DNA from: Byssochlamys sp. IMV 00236
Taxonomy: Eukaryota > Ascomycota > Eurotiomycetes > Eurotiales > Thermoascaceae
Reading direction: 5' to 3'
Assembly (NCBI GenBank): GCA_001931875.2
Contig: MSJH02000614.1
Span: forward strand, 1-64,000
Length of the DNA stretch: 64,000 nt
A program made the position numbers and the translations under genes. Shown here one piece after another: positions 24,245-34,794 of the stretch; the first letter of the stretch is position 1; every line of letters starts with the position of its first letter. Below the pieces are notes generated by a model that had not been told where the DNA came from, did not search any database, and saw only the letters and a program-made list of their open reading frames with translations.

Positions 24245-24505
24245 GATAAATAATAAAGCTTGGATTTGACTGAACTAACGAGCAACATGCTCTATCACTT
24301 GCAATGGCGTTTGTATACATAGGAAGTATATGATGAGACTGTACACTTGAGTGATTAAGGAAGAAAGAAGAAAGAGGATGAAACAAAAGGAACTAAAAAG
24401 GAAGATGAAGAATGGAAAAGATAGAGATTGACAAAAGAGAATCGATAAGGTGCTTCTGAAAGTGATCAGTGGAAAAGAAATATAACAGACATTATGAACG
24501 ATATT
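24245..24505 (+). repeat. Direct repeat, left copy (flanks F-box gene)
   Basis: Shares with the copy at 26767-27020 the ordered blocks TAATAAA, GCTCTAT, TATACAT, AGTATAT, ACTGTACACTTGAGT, AATGGAAAAGATAGA, AATCGA and ATAACAG, in the same orientation and spacing. The pair is diverged but clearly homologous. Origin is unknown: a segmental duplication or a pair of old LTR-like sequences. Confidence 0.7.
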
Positions 24506-24763
24506 ACAGATATCTGCATTCTGCTGAATTACTTGACCCACAGCGCTCCCGCAGCCGAAGTAGTAGACTACAGTACTTAGTCTACTTAGTCTACAAACCT
24601 TCGCTTCGAGGACCCGCCGCCTACTTAAGTGGCGGACCTGTGCTTGCTCGAGATAGACAATAATAATGTTGGACATCGGCAACCGGCCCCCCCAGATTGA
24701 GCCGCTCCTTTCTCCGCAGTGCACTGCTCATGCCCGTGACGAGCTCGCTACTTCCTAGTCACT

Positions 24764-26486
24764 ATGACTAGGAATCTGCCATTCGAAGTCATATTTCACA
24801 TTGCGCAATGTCTCCATTCTGATGACTGTCCACTTGCTCAGTACACTGTCGTATGCCGTCAATGGCAGGCAGTATTTGAGTCGTTTATTTATTCCAACCT
24901 GACAGTCTACAGCGAGGAAGTTGAAGATGGCGAAGCCCATAGCGACGTGCGAGAGGTGCACAAAGAATTAGGAGAACTTTGGGGGACGGAATTCTACTAT
25001 CCGCCCATGCCCGACTGGTACAGCAGTGCCAGTCGGACTATGAAGAAGAAAACAAAAAAGCCTCTCTCGCTTTCTCGGTTCGCGCATCTGATTTCGGGCA
25101 CTGGTACCATGCGGCAAGGCTGGGTCCGTTACATCAAATACCGAATTGTTGTTCCATATCTTATTGAGGACTGGAAGACAATCAAAGCTGGAAATTACAG
25201 CTATAAGAACTCTATTCGAGACGCCAATGACGAAGCATTTAAGTCGGGCATTGTTGGCCTGTTCGAGGTGCTGAGTTCTTGGAGCGGGAGCCACCGTGTT
25301 GCGTTGGAACTCGGTCTGTTTGGACTAGAGTTGGGTAAAGAACCATGCACTGACGGGCATCCTGATGCTGGAGATTACGACTGGGACTTCACTAATGGCC
25401 GTACTGTTTCTGTGCGGCCGTACCGGGCCCGCTTTCCTCTGAATGATGATGCATCAGTATTACCAAATATTACATGTATCGATAGTCTCTTTTTTCTCAA
25501 CTGGTCGTTTAGGAATGGTGTCAACAAAAACCACCGCATCTGGGCTGGTACGGCATTTCAAATCGTTGCATCTTGCCCTACAGTCACAAAATTGGAATTG
25601 GATCTGAACGAATATGTCCGACCGGACCATGAAGGTTTTATGATGCAAAGACGACAAGGTATGAAATTCTGAGTCGAATACTAACTACCTGTTCTTTTCC
25701 AGCTGACATGCTTCCCGACTCCAGCTGTAGCAGAGGGGCTTAAAAAGGCGCCACATTCCTTGCGAGTATTTAACTATAAGAACGGGACCGAGATGAATTG
25801 GAAAGAGACGATGCCCGCTTTAAATCTCCTTCCGCCTTCTGGGATAGATCATTTATCTATCAATCTCCATGACCTCAGTTTCCGTCTTCGGGAACTGAGA
25901 ATAGAACAGACAGCCCTCTCACTTGACTTTTTATGCCCCTTGAACAGTTCTTTGGAGCCAATTTCCGATATATCGTCTTGTATTTGGCCACGTCTTGAAA
26001 CTATGATCTTTGAGCTGGTTCCGAGGGTCACGCCATCAGGTATGTGAAGACATTCATCTGCTAAGTCAGATAATTACTAACAAGTCAATCCATAAAACAG
26101 GGAAATGGCTCTTCCAGTACACCCCAGAACGCCAGGCCGAGATCGACGAAATTGATGATTGGGATATGGAAATCTGTCATCCAGAAAATGGCTGGCTAAC
26201 GCGGCAGTTGATGGATCTCGATGCCTTTCACCGATTATTCGTCTCGATAGGCTATGCAGTGCAGCGGATGCCTCGTCTATCCCGGATCAGAGTTTTTGGT
26301 GATTTTGCCTTTGAAAACGCGTTTGACTTCTTCTGTGAGCGATCTACCGGGACCTTTACTGCTAGGTGGCTGTCGGAGTCTTCATATGAGCCAAATCAGC
26401 AGGTCGCCAGCGCCTGGAAATTTCGTCTTGAGGACATGGAAGTCGTGATAGAGGACGAAGCTATGGTAATATTAAATCTACAGTGA
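24764..26486 (+). CDS. F-box domain protein
   Basis: Probable substrate adaptor of an SCF ubiquitin ligase. Three exons (24764-25658, 25725-26039, 26101-26486) encode 531 residues. The F-box is at the extreme N-terminus: LPFEVIFHIAQCL and then YTVVCRQWQAVFE, typical of fungal F-box proteins. The rest has no repeat I can name but contains the LSFRLRELRIEQ and LPNITCIDSLFF type segments often seen in fungal F-box families with degenerate leucine-rich regions. In intron 1 the first AG acceptor (ending 25702) would give an early stop, so the acceptor ending 25724 was chosen. The gene sits between two diverged direct repeats, hinting at movement or duplication as a unit. Target unknown. Confidence 0.8.
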
Positions 26487-26766
26487 AGTTCCCCGTCTGG
26501 CCACCTCTCCCATAGAGAAAATGCACTGATTTCGGGGAAACGGTCAATTGGGGAATTGGGATTTTCTGTAGCTGAGATAAAGCGGATAAACAGAAAGAAA
26601 TGAATCGTTATGTTTGATGTGTGACGACATCCTCGACTTCACCAACGAACTTTACTTCTTTTTCGCGTAAGAATTTGTCTAGTGGTGCAGCACTAGGAGA
26701 GCACCTATAAGATTCGCCCTGCCTCTAGTTAGTAATTAAGCAAGCTTCTCACCTCTTCCTTCAGAT
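26487..26766. other. Intergenic, 3' of F-box gene
   Basis: Nothing recognised; a short AT-rich spacer leading into the right direct repeat. Confidence 0.5.
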
Positions 26767-27020
26767 CTAAATAATAAAACCTAGATCTTACTGGAATAAT
26801 AAGTAAGAGGCTCTATAATTTGCTAAGGCACTTATATACATGGGAGTATATCCTGAAACTGTACACTTGAGTATTCAGAGAAAAAAAGAAGAAAGAGAAA
26901 GAAAGAATAGAAAACAAAAAGAAAAATGGAAAAGATAGACATTAACAAAGGAAAATCGACATAGTGCATCTGACAAGTGACCGGGCAGAAAAGAAACATA
27001 ACAGGCAGTACAATGTGTAC
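26767..27020 (+). repeat. Direct repeat, right copy (flanks F-box gene)
   Basis: Second copy of the repeat at 24245-24505 in the same orientation, about 2.5 kb downstream. Purine-rich in the middle (GAAAGAAAG type) in both copies. It ends just before the 3' end of the PLAC8 gene. Confidence 0.7.
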
Positions 27021-27080
27021 TATCCGACCATGCTGAGACCTAATAATTACTTCCCCCATAACCAACCGTTCCTCCAGATA

Positions 27081-27677
27081 CTAAGGGTATGCCATCTGCG
27101 GTGCAGGCTGGTAACCAGTAAGCTCAGGCCTTGTTCGTAACTCGACCTCCTTCTCCTCCTGTACCAATGCACAGCATCCGCACCAGAAGGTGGCACAGCA
27201 GTCTCCGCAGCAGGAGCCCTTGACTCCAAGCCTCTCTCGCATCTCGCCACGTCGAATTGTCTGGATGATCCATTGGAGGTATCCGAGGGATAGGGCACCG
27301 AAAATCATGCACTATAAGATCATTGAGCGTCAGCAGAAGAGAAGATGAAGTGGTGTCATTCCAAGGGAACCTACATCCGCGTTAATGCTACTATAGTTCT
27401 GTAGAGTCGGATCCTGAAGCCTGGCCTGAGTTTTGCCAAAGGTAAGACAAGGAAGACAGGAACTCATAAAGCCTTTAATTAAGCGAGTTAGCGAGATCTA
27501 GAAGCAGAAGAAGGATGCATATAGGCACTCACAGAGTGAACATGGCGAGCAGCATCCAAAAAGTGAATAATTCCAATCTGGGTTCTGAGTGATCTGTCGC
27601 GACTCTTCCGAATTGGCTTGTTGATACGTTGGTGGCCCGCTCGGGTATGCACGGTAGACCTTTTCATTTGCACTCAT
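27081..27677 (-). CDS. PLAC8-family cysteine-rich protein
   Basis: Small membrane-associated protein of the PLAC8/DUF614 family; family members affect cell size, cadmium resistance or calcium influx. Three exons on the minus strand: 27677-27533, 27472-27375 and 27311-27081, giving 157 residues. The first Cys block (LFGCCSPCSLC) is split by intron 1 and followed by FMSSCLPCLTFGKTQARL. The second half has the hallmark QTIRRGEMRERLGVKG, then CCGDCCATFWCGCCALVQEEKEVE. A polar, proline-containing N-terminus and a GYQPAP tail are typical of fungal members. It shares an intergenic region of about 600 bp with the divergent tannase gene. Specific function unknown. Confidence 0.9.
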
Positions 27678-28286
27678 TTTGAATCAATCCAAGGCAACGT
27701 TGTCAAGTTTGGGGCGCGGCAAGTGGTAGAATCGACAGTATACACTCGATGGTTAGCAAGGAGAGATTTGAAGGAGGTATGCGTGCAATTGTGTGGTCCA
27801 TTGGGACCTTATATAGTCATCTCTCAGTGATGACCCATATCCTAAACAAGAATGCGATGGAGAAGACAAATTTTCAGACTATTATACATCTGATCACCGT
27901 CTTCGGGATTTTCTTTACCCAAAATGGAAGTTCGTGTTCGTGTAGAAAGTAGCTTACCCGATGTGGAGTTAGAGCAGTGGATCGTTTCCAATAATAAGGT
28001 TGTTTTAGTGGATCCTTCATGATTAAAACAACCATGAGTGGCATCGCTATAATCCATTGGAATCAACATGGCAATTCGCATTCGTACGTGAAGTCATACT
28101 CTTTACTGCTAGTTTAGATTGGCCCCTGAGTCCCTAGATGCTAAGTGAATATTGCAGGTCCCGCCAGGAGTATAAGTACTCCGATATGCGTGGCCCTTTG
28201 GGATCATTGAACGATGCTGCAACTCGAAAGAACAAGCACCTGTTGTAATATCATCTTTTCATTTTGGCTGTCTCCTTTAGAGAACT
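27678..28286. promoter_or_regulatory. Bidirectional promoter region (PLAC8 / tannase)
   Basis: Separates two divergent start codons. A TATA-like TATAAGTA lies at 28171, about 115 bp before the tannase ATG. No coding sequence is supported. Confidence 0.4.
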
Positions 28287-29866
28287 ATGATTTACACTAC
28301 CCCTACCGCTGCGTGTTCGCCATCTGCGATTGCCACGCCGGCACTCTTTGGCGCTGAAATCCTCTCCCTCTCCGCTTCTTGGGTCAACAACTTCACACTC
28401 TATGTGCCTGCCACCTATAACTACAACCACGGGGATCAATCCGTGCAAAATGTGGACTTTTGCAATGTCACTGTCACTTATACCCACCCTGGTTATGATG
28501 ACCATATCACAGTGGAGACATGGCTGCCACGGAACTGGAACAAGCGCCTCCAAGCGACAGGCGGAGGAGGCTGGCAGGCAGGTCGCTTTGTCCTGTCAGA
28601 GTTCTTCATGGCTGGAGCTATTGGAGAGGGATATGCGACCACCTCAACCGACGCAGGTTTAGGTAGTGCATCAGAGCCAGCTGTATGGGCTTTGAAGAGT
28701 CCCGGAAATGTCAACTTGGAGGCACTTCACAACCTGGGCTATAGATCCCTGAACGACCAGGCTATTATCGCCAAGGATCTGGTGCGAAGCTTTTACGGCA
28801 TCCCTCCCTTGTACTCCTACTGGAGCGGCTGCTCTCAGGGCGGACGTCAAGGCCTCATGCTTGCACAGAGATATCCGCAGGCGTACGACGGAATTGCAGC
28901 ATCAGCACCAGGGCAATCGTGGCCCGAGTTCGTTTCTGCGGTCTACTATCCTTTTCTTGCTCTTGCCTGGGCTGGTGAACCATCTCCTCTATCGTGTGAG
29001 CTGGATTTCCTTACTGCCGAGGCTGTGAAACGCTGTGACCCCTTAGATGGCATTGTGGATGGTATTATCTCAGACGTGGACAAGTGTGACTTCGACCCGT
29101 TTAATGCTGTGAATAAGACGTTCTCTTGCAGCGCTACTGGAAGTACCATGCGACTCAGCAGAGCGGCAGCGATCACCGCAAAAGCTGCTTGGTCAGGGCC
29201 GCGGACTATTTCAGGAGAGTTCTTATGGTATGGAGTAAACCCAGGGGCGGACATCAGTGCGTTTGGTGTTGCACCAGGTCAAAACAGCACGAGTAGCCAG
29301 GACGAATGGTTCAACTTGTTTGTGGCCAAGAATCAAAGCTTCGACATCATCAATTCGAGTCATGAGGAATATGACTGGCTTTTCCATCTTGCGGTCCAGG
29401 AATACACTGACGTGATAGCCGCCAATGACCCTGATCTCACCGAATTCAAGAACGCTGGAGGAAAGCTCCTTACATACCATGGCCTGGTAAGTCACGGACA
29501 CAAGCTTTTCTCATCTGATTCCTTCGCTGACGGGCCCAAAAGGCCGATCCCAGTATTCCAACAAAGGGCACGGAGCATTATTATCGAGAGGTCTCAAAGA
29601 TAATACCTGAAGTACAAGACTTCTATCGATACTTCCCGTCTCCGGGCTTGGCCCATTGTTCTGGTGGCCGAGGTGGACAACCAACAACTCTGTTTGATGC
29701 GTTGAGGACATGGGTAGAAAACGGTACTGCACCCGAGTTTCTCCCAGTGCAGGTCAACGGGACTGGTGGAGTAGAGCAAGACCGAATTCTGTGCCCGTAT
29801 CCAGCCAAGGCAACTAGCCGAGGTGGAAATGGCTCGCACAACGGAACTTGGCAGTGTGTCCATTAG
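28287..29866 (+). CDS. Tannase / feruloyl esterase family hydrolase
   Basis: Serine esterase cleaving phenolic esters (gallotannins, feruloylated polysaccharides). Two exons, 28287-29486 and 29543-29866, encode 507 residues. The family entry motif CSPSAIATPALFGAEI is at about residue 10, DFCNVTVTYTHPG follows, and the nucleophile elbow is in YWSGCSQGGRQG. Splicing gives HGLADPSIPT with the catalytic aspartate, then LAHCSGGRGG with the catalytic histidine. Many NxS/T sites suit a secreted glycoprotein. However, the in-frame ATG gives no signal peptide, so a leader exon may lie upstream (a tttag acceptor sits at 28280) or the N-terminus is truncated. The Zn2Cys6 gene downstream converges on it. 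Confidence 0.9.
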
Positions 29867-30075
29867 AGCCTGATTTGGGGTGATCATCGAGGTAAATCTC
29901 CTGCAACGAATGGGTGTGCATAATATTGTTTCATGCACCAAACCAGCGTCTATCTCGGCCCCGGACCGGACTTCCGCTTTGTTGATCAAACCACTCGAAC
30001 AAAATTGTCACAGTTTTTTTGTTATTACAGTGTATTATATAGGACAGATTTGTAATAAATAATAGCGAAAGAACA

Positions 30076-31514
30076 CTAATTCCTCAATAATGATGACGAA
30101 ACGGCCTTACATCCAGGGCTATCAGTCTCCGATAGATGTAGATTGTTAGACAGTCGTCCGAGTTGTTCCATAGGCCACCGAACATATTCTTGATGAAAGT
30201 CATCAAGGTCACGAAAAATGCCACTCATGATATGTTCAGGCCATTGACGGATGAACCAGGCTGGATCCAGTTGTTTTAGCAACACGGCAAAAAAGGCGAA
30301 CATCACCAAAGCAGCTGGTCTCCGATTTTGCGCATCCATCACAAAGAGATCTGGTAGTGTATACAACCAGCCAAAAATTTGGGGCCACAGTTGCGGCTCC
30401 GTCGGTCGGGGATCGTCACCAAATACGAATTCGTAGGTGTAACAAAGCCTATCCAGGACCTGGGAGTAGTCAGTGTACTCGAGATTGTTGTCTGGGAAAG
30501 TGGCGGATATAAGATGTCGAAGTTCAGCCAGACTGTCTCTATATGCATGCGAGACCGGTTCTTCAGGATGGAAGTGAGGTCCCTCTGGCTGGAGCGTCTC
30601 ATCTTGTTCATTAGCGCCGTGGATGGAAGAGAAATCGACTGAGAGGGTCGATTTGCATCTTTCCAAAATTGACCGCAGACCCATGAATAGTGACAAACAT
30701 CCTGGGTTACCATCGTCACAGTAGGCTAGGTATTCCCCGGGACGAGGCCCCTTTGCAAGAGAGCAAATAAATACGAATATTGACGATGTATAAAGTGCGG
30801 GACTATTGGTCGCGTCTAGAAGTGGAATTGCGGCCGCGACCTCGCGCACGGCAGTCTCATAGTGCCGTTCAGCTGCAGCGTAGAAGTCAGCGCTCGAGCC
30901 CGGTGATGAATCATTCGTCGAATAGCGTGCCAAGTGAAAGCCGGAAAAGGCGAGAAGAAGGCGCAGAACGTAATGGAACGAAAATCCCAGCTGAGAAAGC
31001 TGGTTCTGCACATGGGGCCGCGAGCCGCCCAAGTCCTTCGAGGTTATGAAATGGTGAAAGAGCACCATGTCAGTGGCTGTGAACTGGAACTGCTTGTTGG
31101 CCACAGCTTGATGTAAGTGAGAGCTTTGCTCATCATGTTGTTGTGATAACGGTGGTCGTGAACTATGCGCTCTCTTTGGAGGAGTAAAGTTGGCTTGAGA
31201 TGAAGAGATAAAGGTGTAATCGTCATACGGTTTGGAAGCCTCTGCAAGGGAGGTCGTCTCATTTGTGGGTGAGGCGGTGGAAGAGCTTCCTGAACTTGAG
31301 TTGTAATCACATTCGATGGAGTGGCGCAGGCAGTTACCGCAATTGGGCCTCGCTTCATCACACTATATTTGAAGTGAGTACGGTATTTCCATCATCGATA
31401 ACGCAAGCATCTAACCTTGATCCTGCGCCTTTTGCAGTTCTGGCACCCAAGACGGGACTTGTGATGAGATCGTCGCGAGGCCTTGGCAGTGTAGGGGCCA
31501 ACTCTAGCACTCAT
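30076..31514 (-). CDS. Zn2Cys6 transcription factor (UPC2/sterol-regulator-like architecture)
   Basis: Fungal binuclear zinc cluster regulator. Two exons, 31514-31416 and 31362-30076, encode 461 residues. The zinc cluster begins near residue 24 and is split by the intron: GCQNCKRRRIK in exon 1 and CDEARPNCGNCLRHSIECDY in exon 2, giving CxxC-x6-C-x5-6-C-xx-C-x6-C. A serine/threonine-rich linker follows, then a helical domain starting FQFTATDMVLFHHFITSK, typical of fungal factors of this class. The frame upstream of 31104 is open only if the intron is removed. It is convergent with the tannase gene 210 bp away, so it may regulate neighbours, but target genes cannot be told from sequence. Confidence 0.9.
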
Positions 31515-31900
31515 TCTGTGCCATGGAACAACGTTGCAATCCCAGATCTGATAATGGAGAAAGAAAGAAAGAAAGAAATGTACAACGAGGGATCAACTCC
31601 TAGGATCGGAACTAGTCGTTCTACTAAGGCGCTAGGTACTGGAGTGGCTCTCGTCGGCTTAAAAGTAGTTGGGAATTGAACTTTGCTAAAAGGCTGCTAA
31701 AGAGTCTTCTGCATCCAGACCCACTCAACTCTATTTAACAGTGTTTGGGTAGAGGAAAAGAGGACGTGGGACAGCATAATAATTCCGCTCATTTCATAAA
31801 TCCATATGGTACAATATATACATGCATCACACGCTGAAGATTACATCTTATAATACATCACCGTCCCAATTGCCAGAGAGGAGAAACCGACCTCTATTGT
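31515..31900. other. Spacer: regulator promoter / MSY1 3' flank
   Basis: Contains a short GAAA microsatellite around 31559-31578, probably within the regulator's 5' region. No gene seen. Confidence 0.5.
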
Positions 31901-34103
31901 TCATTGAGTTTCAGACACTTCAGCGCCAGAAGACTCAATGATAGTCTGTGACTTTCCTGCGCGAGCCTCTTTTCGTGCCTCTCTTTCCTCCTTCTTCGCT
32001 TGATCCTGCGCTTCTTGCTCCACTTCCTGCCAGCCTCGTGCGGTGAGGCCGCGTTCGCGGAATTCTTCATCACTGATGATCTGGACCATCTTGAATTTCC
32101 ACTTGCCTAGCTTCAGGATCAGCAGATCGCCGCCGATAATGAACTCCTGCGTTTTCTCTGCTGGCCAAGTCTTGATGGGTGTGAAGGAAAGGTCGTCGGA
32201 CATTTCACCGGTGTCGCCAGCGCGGCTGCCCACATAGGCACCCTTGTTGGCGATAATGCGCTGGCCTTCACTCTTCGATGAGACCAGGCCTGCAGACCAG
32301 AGGACTCTATTTAAGGGTTGGTTGTACACGAGAGAGCGGGGGAGAGTGATACGGGGTGCGGGCATGTTGCCGAAATGTGTTTGAGGGGCATGTTTATTTC
32401 CGGATTGCATGTTGTCAAATCCGGCCGATGGGGAACGAGCTGCCCCTGTTTCAAGAACGGATGGGTCGATTTTCAAAGCGGGTTCGGTAACAGGCCCTGG
32501 AGGAGAGGACTGTGATCCAAAGAGTTGACGATGCTGTTGAACTGTGGCGTCCGCATCTTCTTCACCGTGGATGAGTTCGACGAATTCGCGGGCCAGTCTA
32601 TGTTGGGCCACACGTCTGGATGGTTCTTTGACGTGCTCTTCCATGATCTTCTGGATTTCGGGGATCGGTACAAAGGTAAACATCTTCAGGTAACGTTCAA
32701 CATCGGCATCAGCAGTTCTCACGAAGAACTAGAATATGTTAGCATTGGCCAATAAAAATTAGTCCGGTGCCACGAACCTGGTAGAGCTCAAAGGTCGTCG
32801 TCATGTCCTTATCAAGCCAAATTGCATTGCCTGCAGACTTTCCGAATTTAGCGCCAGAGGATGTGGTTAACAGTGGCGTGGTCAGACCGATAGGCTTCTC
32901 CATATCATCGTCCAGCGATTTCCGTTCGATCTCAATAGCCGTGTTTTTACTGATCGCCTTGACGGCATCCATACCGAACAAGATATTCCCATATTGATCA
33001 GCACCGCCGACCTGGACTTGGACTCCCTTCTTGAATAGCGTCCACCAATCCCACGCCTGCATTAGCGGGTAACTGAACTCAGCAAAGGACATTCCGTCGC
33101 CCTTTGTCAAACGCGTCTTCACCGTATCCCGTCCCAACATGGGACCCAACCTTATATGCTGACCCAGATCTCGTAGGACTTCATAGAAGGAAATTTTGTG
33201 CCACCAAGTATTGTTGTTAACCAACGCCCGTTTCCACACGTACTGCTGCTTTTCATGTCCATGCCGGATACCATACTTCTCGATACTAGCACCAAGCTTC
33301 TTCAGCTGCATGTGCATGTTGGCCATATTGGCCTTGCGGACAGAATTTTGCTGGGCCTCGCGGCCTTGTAATCTTCCTGTCGGGTCGCCGATTCTCGACG
33401 TCGCGCCACCGAGCTGTAACTTGTTAGATAGGTCCCCTCAACAAGCAAATGATTAATGCATTCAAACAATTCCTGTAGTACGTACCAGGAAATGAACCGG
33501 CAAACCATGTACGTATGCCCAAGCCAACACCATGAAAGGCAACATATGACCAACATGCAACGAAGGCGCCGTAGGGTCGACACCAGCATACAATCCAACC
33601 CTCTTCTCAATGAAAAGCTTCTTCAGAACATCGCGTTCACTATAACACCGTAAAACAAGAACCAATTAGCTCTTCCATTCCAGCAACGAAACCAACCAGT
33701 CTTCTCAAGCCGCAAAACACCCGCGAGGAAGCAACAGTTTTCCTTGCGAACCCACTCACCCAACAACATCATGTAACAGCTCTCTCTCCTCCAACACATC
33801 CACAAAACTCTTTCTCTTTCCTGCCCGGATCTCCTTCGCATACTCCGCCCATTGTTTCTCCATATCCTTCTGTCTCTGGATATACGCCTCGGTGATCCAT
33901 CGCGTCTGCACTGCGCGCGCACATTGTCGCCAGGATTGGTCTGATGTAGGTCGATGTGATGAAGAGTTCAAAGATCGCAGCCGCGTGGCGTCTGCGGCAA
34001 ATGTGTACTTAGATCGACAACATAGTCGCGGTGTGAGAGCTGTTGCGGTTGGGAGGTTGCGGAGACGAGTCGCGCGCGCGAGAGTGGAACGTGGTGGCCA
34101 CAT
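31901..34103 (-). CDS. MSY1: Mitochondrial tyrosyl-tRNA synthetase
   Basis: Charges mitochondrial tRNA-Tyr. Four exons on the minus strand: 34103-33760, 33639-33486, 33413-32778 and 32728-31901, giving 653 residues. The N-terminus is rich in Arg/Ser/Thr and lacks acids, consistent with a mitochondrial presequence. Class I signatures: GLYAGVDPTAPSLHVGHM contains the HIGH motif (HVGH), GGATSRIGDPTGR follows across an intron, QVGGADQYGN binds tyrosine, and the KMSKS loop reads KFGKSAG. Late residues (LNRVLWSAGLVSSKSEGQRIIANKGAYV) form the S4-like tRNA-binding domain. The long charged tail is usual in fungi. Probably an ordinary conserved gene, marking a core-like part of the window. Confidence 0.93.
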
Positions 34104-34794
34104 TGGGCCAAATGGGAGTAAGGCTGCGACTGAGGTAGGGACAGGAGGCTATTATGAATCAAAATGGGAAATAAATCGTAAAGAAAGCTTTAGTCTCAAC
34201 TTGTTCGATACAATAAATATACCGGGGAAGCCTCGGAGTTTGGATACTTTTTCTGGACGGAATATCGATAATGCGGATGGAGTGAGACTTGTTGGTCCGT
34301 GCATCGACTGCGCCGATAAGATACCATTGAACGTCCCAGACGACCTTTACCATAGTCTATCTAGAGAACTAGATGTCGAGCTTTTCGCGGTTCTATGAGT
34401 ATTCGATGTCGTGCGTCAATGCCTTACGGTCATAGTCACTTTCTACTTGCAACAACTCACTTTCTATTAACAATTTCCTTGTGCGAATCCGTTAATGTCG
34501 AGTTTATATTTTTGGAATTGGTTCGCAAGCAAGGGTCTTCGATTAAATATGCAGTCGCGACCCAACAGCATAATGTATGTACTTAGACCGGCGTTGGTCC
34601 AGCGTAGCATCCTGGTATCCGATTATTCCTACTCTAACTGGTACCGAAATTGCTAGCATTGAAGTCGTTTTGTCATTTTCATGTATACTGCTAATGATGA
34701 GCGTAGTTACCTAAAGTCTACTGATGGCTTTCTGCCAGTCGACCAAAAAGGAGAACTCCTTGTTGGTCAGCCTGGATATCTAACTAACATCTAC
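34104..34794. other. Intergenic, no gene recognised
   Basis: Upstream of MSY1 and downstream of the raffinose-synthase-like gene. The frame 33892-34398 overlaps the MSY1 first exon in antisense and is a shadow. Nothing else seen. Confidence 0.5.

Noticed and set aside
24275..24724. 149-codon minus-strand frame overlapping the left repeat
   Set aside because: Composition is dominated by T/C-rich low complexity (Phe/Leu/Ser runs) from the repeat; no family.
33892..34398. 168-codon plus-strand frame
   Set aside because: Overlaps the antisense of the first exon of the tyrosyl-tRNA synthetase; no family features.
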